Below, piece after piece: positions 6,840 to 12,387 of a stretch of 12,387 nt of DNA. The position numbers and the translations under genes are program-made. Origin of the DNA: Actinomycetota bacterium. GTDB lineage: Bacteria > Actinomycetota > Acidimicrobiia > Acidimicrobiales > RAAP-2. Position 1 is the first letter of the stretch. Every line of letters begins with the position of its first letter. The notes under the pieces were generated by a model, which saw nothing but the letters and a program-made list of their open reading frames with translations, made no database searches and was not told where the DNA came from. The DNA is taken from the NCBI GenBank assembly GCA_009701115.1, contig WLKR01000016.1, positions 1 through 12,387 on the forward strand, read 5' to 3'.

Positions 6840-7968
6840 GGCCGAAGGCGCCCTTCGCGACGCGACCACTGCCTTGGCTGACCTCACCCGCCGGTGGCGT
6901 GCAGCTGAAGACTACTTAAAGATTCCAGCACTTCGCGCTAAGCACGAAGTGCTGACTGAGCAAGCCGCTGATCCAAACCTCTGGGATGACCAAGACCGGG
7001 CCCGCTTGGTGACGACAGACCTAGGGCGTGCCGGAGTGGCTCTCGACGAATTCGATGGCCTCGGTGCTCAGATTGAAGATGGGGAAGTGCTCGTCGAACT
7101 GGCGCGCGAATCACTCGCAGCGGGTGATGCATCGATGGTCGCCGAACTCAGCGACACCGTGGAGCAGATCACCTCGGCAATCGAATCTCTGGAGCTCCAA
7201 AGTCTCCTTTCTGGTCAGTATGACGAATGTGATGCCATCTTGGAGTTTCACGCTGGCGCTGGCGGCACCGACGCTCAGGACTGGGCGGAGATGCTGCTGC
7301 GGATGTACAGCCGCTGGGCTGAACGCCGGGGTTTCGAAGTAGAAGTTGATGAAGTCTCCGAAGGGCAAGAGGCTGGCATCTTGTCGGCCACGGCGATTGT
7401 TAAGGGTCGCTTTGCGTTCGGGTGGCTTTCGGCCGAGCGCGGTGTTCATCGCCTCGTTCGAATTAGTCCGTTTGACTCTCAGTCTCGCCGGCAAACGAGT
7501 TTTTCTAGCGTAGAGATCACGCCCCTCCTCACTGACGCCAGTGGCGATGTCACGATTGAAGACAAAGATCTTCGCGTTGATACCTATCGCGCTTCGGGTG
7601 CTGGAGGCCAGCACGTCAATAAAACAGATTCTGCTATTCGACTGACCCATATACCGACCGGCATTGTCGTTAGTTGCCAAAATGAGCGCAGCCAACATCA
7701 AAATCGCGCCAGGGCAATGCAGATTCTCGAGTCCAAGCTCGCTGAACGTATTCGCGCCGAGCAGAAAGCAACTCTCGAGTCAATTACTGGCGAGCGCGGT
7801 GACAATGCGTGGGGAAGTCAGATTCGTAGTTACGTTCAAGCCCCCTATCAATTAGTGAAGGACCACCGCACTGATCACGAAACGGGCAATGTGGAAGCGG
7901 TCCTTGACGGTGACCTCGACACCTTTATGGAAGCGGAACTTCGCCGACAGCGGACGCGTTCCGCCTAA
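6826..7968 (+). CDS. prfB: peptide chain release factor 2
   Basis: Recognises UGA and UAA stop codons on the ribosome and triggers release of the peptide. The 380-residue protein shows the RF2 stop-codon tripeptide Ser214-Pro-Phe216 in RISPFDSQSRR, which separates it from RF1 (PxT), and the catalytic GGQ at 260-262 in GAGGQHVNKTDSAIR, whose Gln is normally methylated. The N-terminal coiled region (1-125) and QNERSQHQNRARAM (285-298) are typical. Many bacteria control RF2 by a +1 frameshift at an in-frame UGA near codon 26; here the corresponding area (AEDYLKIPAL, 27-36) is uninterrupted, so that feedback is absent. The ATG lies inside secA in another frame, with a 14-bp overlap that includes the last codons of the SecA tail; translation is probably coupled. 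Confidence 0.96.
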   Translation: MADPKAEGALRDATTALADLTRRWRAAEDYLKIPALRAKHEVLTEQAADPNLWDDQDRARLVTTDLGRAGVALDEFDGLGAQIEDGEVLVELARESLAAGDASMVAELSDTVEQITSAIESLELQSLLSGQYDECDAILEFHAGAGGTDAQDWAEMLLRMYSRWAERRGFEVEVDEVSEGQEAGILSATAIVKGRFAFGWLSAERGVHRLVRISPFDSQSRRQTSFSSVEITPLLTDASGDVTIEDKDLRVDTYRASGAGGQHVNKTDSAIRLTHIPTGIVVSCQNERSQHQNRARAMQILESKLAERIRAEQKATLESITGERGDNAWGSQIRSYVQAPYQLVKDHRTDHETGNVEAVLDGDLDTFMEAELRRQRTRSA

Positions 7969-8076
7969 TTTCACTGTCTCTGATGGCGCAAAATTGAGGG
8001 GCATCAGGGGTAGGCTGGTTGAGTAATCGGTAGCCGGATTTCCGCTAAAACCGAATAGGCCCGCGAAGGGGGTGTC
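7969..8076 (+). promoter_or_regulatory. prfB-ftsE gap with two small hairpins and a possible promoter
   Basis: A 9-bp stem with two G-U pairs, TCTCTGATG (7977-7985) with CATCAGGGG (8002-8010), is followed by a second hairpin at 8029-8052: GG, TAG and CGG (8029-8033 and 8035-8037, C8034 bulged) pair with CCG, CTA and CC. Neither ends in a T-run, so neither is a standard terminator. TAGGCT at 8011-8016 has the TAnnnT form, without a good -35. The gap may allow ftsEX to be expressed apart from secA-prfB. Confidence 0.3.
8066..8072 (+). promoter_or_regulatory. ribosome binding site of ftsE
   Basis: AAGGGGG ends 4 nt before the ATG at 8077. It is the strongest Shine-Dalgarno match in the window and fixes the ftsE start. 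Confidence 0.6.
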
Positions 8077-8775
<699 letters not shown>

Positions 8776-9630
8776 ATGCTGAGCTTCTTTAGATACACCC
8801 TGCGCGAGACGGGCACCAACCTGTGGCGCAACCGCCTCATGACGATTGCCGCGATCTTGACGGTCACGGTTTCGTTGTTCCTTGTTGGCGCGGCGCTAAT
8901 GCTCAAGCAGAGCGCTTCCCAGGCCTCGAGCCACTGGCAGCAGGGAACGCGAGTCACGATTTGGATGAAGCCCACCGCGTCGCAGGCTGAAGTCACGGCC
9001 GTCGACTCGCAGCTCCAGACCCTTCCCTTTGTGAAGAGCTGCACCTTCTACACCCAACAGCAGGACTACGAAGAGGCCCGCAAACTTCTCCCGCAGTCGG
9101 AATTTTCTGTGCTCCAGCCCAGCGATATGCCATCGTCATTCCGTTGCACGCCAACGACGCCGAACAACGTCTTTGTGGTCGAGACGAGCTTCACGGGACA
9201 GCCGGGTGTTCTGACGGTTACCGCGCCCGAACAGCAGGTGCGTCAGATGGAGAAGGTCATCCGCATTGCCCAGTGGGTCTTCGTGGGTCTCGCAGGCATT
9301 TTGTTGATCTCGGCAACCGTCTTGATTCTGAACACGATTCGAATGGCCATCTTTGCTCGTCGCCGAGAAGTAGCGGTAATGAAGCTTGTCGGTGCCACCA
9401 ACTGGTTCATCCGTATTCCATTCATTAGCGAAGGCTTCTTCCAGGGACTCATTGGCTCAGGACTCGCCGTTGGCTTCCTGGCGGTATTCCAAACTTGGTA
9501 CCCACTGCCGGTACTCTTCCGCCTCTCCACCACGGCCTTCATAGGATCGGCTTCGGTGGTTGCATTTCTTGGAGTTTCGATCGGCTCGATCGGTTCAGCG
9601 TTGGCTATTCGTCGATTCCTCGACGTCTAG
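8776..9630 (+). CDS. ftsX: cell division membrane protein FtsX
   Basis: Integral membrane partner of FtsE that activates extracellular cell-wall hydrolases. The 284 residues show the expected four membrane segments: about 22-45, 163-188, 216-240 and 254-277. A large outside domain lies between the first two (about 46-160), and the N-terminus (RETGTNLWRNRLMTIAA) matches FtsX. The cytoplasmic turn FARRREVAVMKLVGATNWFIRIPF (given in part: 194-206 and on) is the typical coupling region before segment 3. Two cysteines, Cys89 and Cys124, fall in the outside domain and could form a disulfide. No hydrolase gene and no smpB follow, although smpB often follows ftsX in Actinobacteria. The stop codon overlaps that of msrB on the other strand. 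It is probably translated by coupling to ftsE, as the ribosome site is poor. Confidence 0.95.
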   Translation: MLSFFRYTLRETGTNLWRNRLMTIAAILTVTVSLFLVGAALMLKQSASQASSHWQQGTRVTIWMKPTASQAEVTAVDSQLQTLPFVKSCTFYTQQQDYEEARKLLPQSEFSVLQPSDMPSSFRCTPTTPNNVFVVETSFTGQPGVLTVTAPEQQVRQMEKVIRIAQWVFVGLAGILLISATVLILNTIRMAIFARRREVAVMKLVGATNWFIRIPFISEGFFQGLIGSGLAVGFLAVFQTWYPLPVLFRLSTTAFIGSASVVAFLGVSIGSIGSALAIRRFLDV

Positions 9631-10022
9631 TTCTCGTTTTCGTAGTCAATCGCCAACGAGTTCACACAGTAGCGCAAGCCTGACTCTGTAGGTCCGTCAT
9701 TAAAGACGTGGCCGAGATGACCACCACACTGAGAGCAGAGTATTTCCGTACGCACCATTCCTAATGAGGCGTCTCGCCTTTCGATGATGGTGCCCGGAAT
9801 GCATTCATCGAAACTGGGCCAGCCGCAACCGGAGTCGAATTTCTGACTCGTCGTGAAGAGGACCTGCTGGCATCCACCACAGGCAAAGGTGCCCTGGCCG
9901 TCAACATGGAGGAGGGCGCCGGTGAAGGGTGGCTCGGTAGCCGCTTCACGAAGTACAGCGAACCGATCATTCGAGAGTTCGTTACGCCACTCGGCATCGG
10001 TCTTTTCAATAGGAAAGCTCAT
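9627..10022 (-). CDS. msrB: peptide-methionine (R)-S-oxide reductase MsrB
   Basis: Reduces the R form of methionine sulfoxide in proteins back to methionine, normally with thioredoxin. The 131 residues cover the whole domain: zinc-binding pairs Cys48/Cys51 (CGGC) and Cys96/Cys99 (CSQC), SGCGWPSF with possible resolving Cys66, HLGHVF (102-107) and catalytic Cys119 in RYCVNS. It uses Cys, not selenocysteine. No signal peptide is visible, so it acts in the cytoplasm. It starts 34 bp after dxs ends on the same strand and has no clear ribosome site or promoter, so it is probably the second gene of a dxs-msrB transcript. Its stop codon shares CTAG at 9627-9630 with the ftsX stop. Confidence 0.95.
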   Translation of the reverse strand: MSFPIEKTDAEWRNELSNDRFAVLREAATEPPFTGALLHVDGQGTFACGGCQQVLFTTSQKFDSGCGWPSFDECIPGTIIERRDASLGMVRTEILCSQCGGHLGHVFNDGPTESGLRYCVNSLAIDYENEN

Positions 10023-10056
10023 ACGCGCACGCTACCGGTACGCCGGTGCAATCTGG

Positions 10057-11982
10057 TTACAGAAAGGTTGGACGGGGGGCGAGCGGAAGTTCCAATTCGA
10101 TGGCCGGAACATCATTGAGAAAATGCTGCATCGCCTGGCGAACACCCGCAATATCGAGGCCTATCTCGGCCAACAGCGCATCGGGAGTGTTGTGCTGTAG
10201 GAACGCTCGAGGTACGCCCAGAATCCGCGATGTGGGTACAGGCACACCCATTGCCTGGGCCTGAGTCCGCAGGCGGGCCAGAATCAAAGCGCCCGCACCC
10301 CCGTGTTGGACACCATCTTCGATAGTAAGGACACGTTTGTGGGTGAGGGCTTCGGTGATCATCGCCGGATCTGGAGGTATGACGCGAGCGTCAAACAGTG
10401 TGACGCGAGAGGCATCCATGCCCATCTCCTCGAGTGCTTCAAAGGCGTGCCCCACCATTTTTCCTACGGCGACCACGCAGAGGCTGCCGTCACCCTGCTT
10501 GATCTTGCGAGAATTGAGGCCAGTACCTGCTTGGCCATCAATGTGTCGGGGAGTTGTTTTTGGAAATCGAATCGCCGTCGGGGTATCCAGTGCCAATGCC
10601 GAAGCAAGCATCACCGGTACTTCTTCAATGCTGGATGGGGCAAAAATGGTCACACCAGGGATTGCGAGGCATAGCGCCATATCGAGAATCCCGTGGTGCG
10701 ACGGACCGTCGTCACCGGTGATGCCGGCCCGATCAAAGACCATGACTACGGGAAGCCCAAGGAGACCAACATCCAGATTGGCTTGGTCGAATGCTCGGGA
10801 AAAAAACGTGGAGTAGACGCATACGACCGGCTTGAGGCCGCCCATCGCCATACCGGCCGCCGTGGTCATCTCGTGCTGCTCCGCGATACCAACGTCAAAA
10901 AACCTGGCTGGGAACTGCTGTTGAAACTGCATGAGACCCGTCGGTCCGGCCATGGCTGCGGTCAATGCAACAATGCGGCTGTCATTACGGGCCTCAGATA
11001 CGAGGGCGCGAGAAAACGATTCCGTGAAGGAGACAACGGGGACTTCGTCGTCATCGAGCTTTGGCGGGATTTTGTAGTCGTGGAGCTTTTGAGTGTCGCT
11101 GATTGCGGGGGCGTAGCCACGACCCTTCTCTGTTAAGAGATGAACGACAATTGGGCCATCCCATTCGGCCGCATTCGTCAGTGCTGACTCAATCGAAGGA
11201 ATATCGTGGCCGTCAATCGGACCCACGTACCGCACTCCAAGATTTTCGAAAAATGTATGAGGCGTAACCATTTCGCGCACCACGCTTGTTACACCGTGAA
11301 AACCGAGATAGGCCAAACGTCCGAGCCCTGGAATCTTGCGCAGCGTCTCGCGTAGTCGGTTGGTCGTGCTCACGTAGGTCTGGTTCAAACGGAGCTGAGT
11401 CAGGGATTCAGAAAGTTTGGAAACAGTAGGCGCATAGCTTCGACCGTTGTCGTTCAAAATAATCACCACTCGTTGATTGTGGTGGCCGAGGTTGTTCAGG
11501 GCTTCAAAGGTCATGCCACCAGTTAGCGAACCGTCACCAACGACGGCCACGATTCGGCGATCGCCACCGTGTCCCACCAGTTCTCCGCGCTGTTGCAAGG
11601 CGACGGAAAGACCGTGGGCGTAGGAGAGAGCGGTTGAGGCGTGAGACGATTCGATCCAGTCGTGCTCACTCTCGGCGCGGTTGGGATAGCCCGAGATGCC
11701 ATCGCGCTTACGGAGACGCTCAAAACCCTCGCGCCGGCCAGTCAGGAGTTTGTGGACGTAAGTCTGGTGTCCCGTGTCCCAAAGAACAACGTCACGGGGT
11801 GAGGAAAAGATTCGGTGCAACGCCAGGGTTAGTTCGACGACTCCGAGATTGCTACCCAGGTGCCCCCCGGTCTTGGTTACGGCCGAGATTACGAATTCGC
11901 GAATCTCTGCGGCGAGGTCATCGAGCTCGGTATAGGAGAGGTGCTTGATATCTTCCGGAGAGTTGATCGACGGTAGTAGCAC
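10057..11982 (-). CDS. dxs: 1-deoxy-D-xylulose-5-phosphate synthase
   Basis: Thiamine diphosphate enzyme that condenses pyruvate and glyceraldehyde 3-phosphate to DXP, the entry and flux-controlling step of the MEP isoprenoid route; such isoprenoids supply the polyprenyl carrier used by WbbL-type enzymes. The 641 residues are full length. Visible are GGHLGSNLG with His41, the cofactor motif GDGSLTGG (149-156) to NDN (177-179), VGPIDGHD (253-260), EKGRGYAPA (285-293), the catalytic Glu368 in GIAEQHE and DRAGITGDDGPSHHG (417-431). The C-terminal transketolase domain (from about 480, VVAVGKM) is intact. The start is GTG; an in-frame TAG lies four codons upstream, so no longer start exists. GGAG is only 2 nt before the GTG, while TAGGCT lies 6 nt before it, which would fit leaderless transcription. 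Confidence 0.96.
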   Translation of the reverse strand: MLLPSINSPEDIKHLSYTELDDLAAEIREFVISAVTKTGGHLGSNLGVVELTLALHRIFSSPRDVVLWDTGHQTYVHKLLTGRREGFERLRKRDGISGYPNRAESEHDWIESSHASTALSYAHGLSVALQQRGELVGHGGDRRIVAVVGDGSLTGGMTFEALNNLGHHNQRVVIILNDNGRSYAPTVSKLSESLTQLRLNQTYVSTTNRLRETLRKIPGLGRLAYLGFHGVTSVVREMVTPHTFFENLGVRYVGPIDGHDIPSIESALTNAAEWDGPIVVHLLTEKGRGYAPAISDTQKLHDYKIPPKLDDDEVPVVSFTESFSRALVSEARNDSRIVALTAAMAGPTGLMQFQQQFPARFFDVGIAEQHEMTTAAGMAMGGLKPVVCVYSTFFSRAFDQANLDVGLLGLPVVMVFDRAGITGDDGPSHHGILDMALCLAIPGVTIFAPSSIEEVPVMLASALALDTPTAIRFPKTTPRHIDGQAGTGLNSRKIKQGDGSLCVVAVGKMVGHAFEALEEMGMDASRVTLFDARVIPPDPAMITEALTHKRVLTIEDGVQHGGAGALILARLRTQAQAMGVPVPTSRILGVPRAFLQHNTPDALLAEIGLDIAGVRQAMQHFLNDVPAIELELPLAPRPTFL

Positions 11983-11988
11983 TGCTCC

Positions 11989-11994
11989 AGCCTA
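11989..11994 (-). promoter_or_regulatory. possible -10 box giving a leaderless dxs mRNA
   Basis: On the minus strand TAGGCT (TAnnnT form) ends 6 nt before the GTG start of dxs. Initiation at the usual distance would fall on the start codon. The best -35 at 17-bp spacing is GTGAGG (12012-12017), a weak match. Confidence 0.3.
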
Positions 11995-12001
11995 ATTCGC
12001 A

Positions 12002-12029
12002 TTGGCACCACCCTCACCAGTCTTAGTAT
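12002..12029 (+). promoter_or_regulatory. candidate promoter of the tldD-like gene
   Basis: TTGGCA (12002-12007) and TAGTAT (12024-12029) are separated by 16 bp and match the housekeeping consensus in five and four of six positions. A transcript from about 12036 would leave a leader of about 24 nt before the GTG at 12060. It is the best-formed promoter in the window and overlaps the possible dxs promoter on the other strand. Confidence 0.5.
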
Positions 12030-12059
12030 CGGAATCCCAGCCACCGCTACGATGCATTT

Positions 12060-12387
12060 GTGACTACTGAGACCCTTTTGGAACAGAGCATTATCGAAGG
12101 CGTTCTCGCCACGGCTATGGCCCGAGGTGGTGAATTCGCAGAAATCTTCGTCGAGGATCGCAGCACCTCTTCGGCCACCCTTGATCAACGACGCGTGGAA
12201 GAGCTCACCTCGGGACGTGAACGCGGAGCTGGTATCCGGGTGGTAGTCGGCGACACGACTGGATTTGCCCATACGGCAGACCTTTCGCCCGCCAGTCTCG
12301 AGCGCGCTGCCGAGGCGGCAGCGTCAGTTGCACGCTCCGGTGGTGGTGGGACGGTCACTGTCGCACTAGATGCGTTCCGTGGGCACA
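12060..12387 (+). CDS. tldD: TldD/PmbA-family metalloprotease, N-terminal part, 3'-truncated by window
   Basis: The frame from GTG 12060 stays open to the window end and gives about 109 residues. They resemble the N-terminal domain of TldD-type zinc proteases, which cleave or unfold peptides as a TldD/TldE pair in the cytoplasm (microcin B17 maturation and CcdA turnover in E. coli). I see the helix IIEGVLATAMARGGEFAEI, strand FVEDRSTSSATLDQ, and VEELTSGRERGAGIRVVVGD (in two parts) followed by TTGFAHTADLSPASLERAAEAA, all typical of the family. The zinc site (HExxxH) would be downstream of the window. No good ribosome site precedes the GTG; ATG 12117 is a possible later start but would remove the first helix. 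PmbA/TldE, which lacks the zinc site, cannot be excluded, although RVEELTSGRERG favours TldD. Confidence 0.78.
   Translation, partial: MTTETLLEQSIIEGVLATAMARGGEFAEIFVEDRSTSSATLDQRRVEELTSGRERGAGIRVVVGDTTGFAHTADLSPASLERAAEAAASVARSGGGGTVTVALDAFRGH

Noticed and set aside
6900..6930. Programmed frameshift site in prfB
   Set aside because: The region matching the E. coli frameshift site has no in-frame TGA; the reading frame is continuous.
10027..10049. Terminator between dxs and msrB
   Set aside because: ACCGG/CCGGT forms only 5 bp with a 4-base loop and no T-run follows on the minus strand.
10303..11136. Plus-strand open frames opposite dxs
   Set aside because: dxs is complete with all catalytic motifs on the other strand; the opposite frames are its shadows.

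Overview
The window looks like a chromosomal core segment of a high-to-medium GC actinobacterium. The gene order secA-prfB-ftsE-ftsX, a WbbL-type rhamnosyltransferase next to rhamnose synthesis, GTG starts and TAnnnT-type -10 boxes all fit Actinobacteria. An Acidimicrobiia-like member is my guess, since nothing points to mycolate synthesis, but no marker here fixes the class. There is no sign of phage, insertion sequence, CRISPR or recent transfer.

Bases 1-3868 (+) are a tight four-gene operon for a surface or cell-wall glycan: rmlD (last step of dTDP-L-rhamnose; 5' end outside the window), ugd (UDP-glucose to UDP-glucuronate), a UDP-glucuronate decarboxylase (to UDP-xylose) and a WbbL-like rhamnosyltransferase. 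Two activated sugars and a transferase are thus made together.

Bases 3869-4172 hold no convincing protein gene but the most interesting signal in the window. A perfect 13-bp inverted repeat (3884-3896 with 4124-4136) closes a region of about 250 nt, and at least five further hairpins or arms can be folded inside it. A -10-like box (TAGAAT) ends 5 nt before the first helix base. I read this as a structured RNA, either a free-standing small RNA or the leader of secA. It sits where many Actinobacteria and Firmicutes carry hpf/raiA ahead of secA, so a raiA-type RNA is the leading but unproven identity.

Bases 4173-9630 (+) run secA (protein export ATPase), prfB (release factor 2, no programmed frameshift), a 108-bp gap with two small hairpins, then ftsE-ftsX (divisome ABC complex that controls peptidoglycan hydrolases). 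ftsX meets the minus-strand msrB tail to tail, with their stop codons overlapping.

Bases 9627-11982 (-) are dxs followed by msrB, a likely two-gene operon for isoprenoid precursor synthesis and methionine sulfoxide repair. A 77-bp divergent promoter region separates dxs from the start of a TldD-family protease gene (12060 onward, +), which runs off the window.
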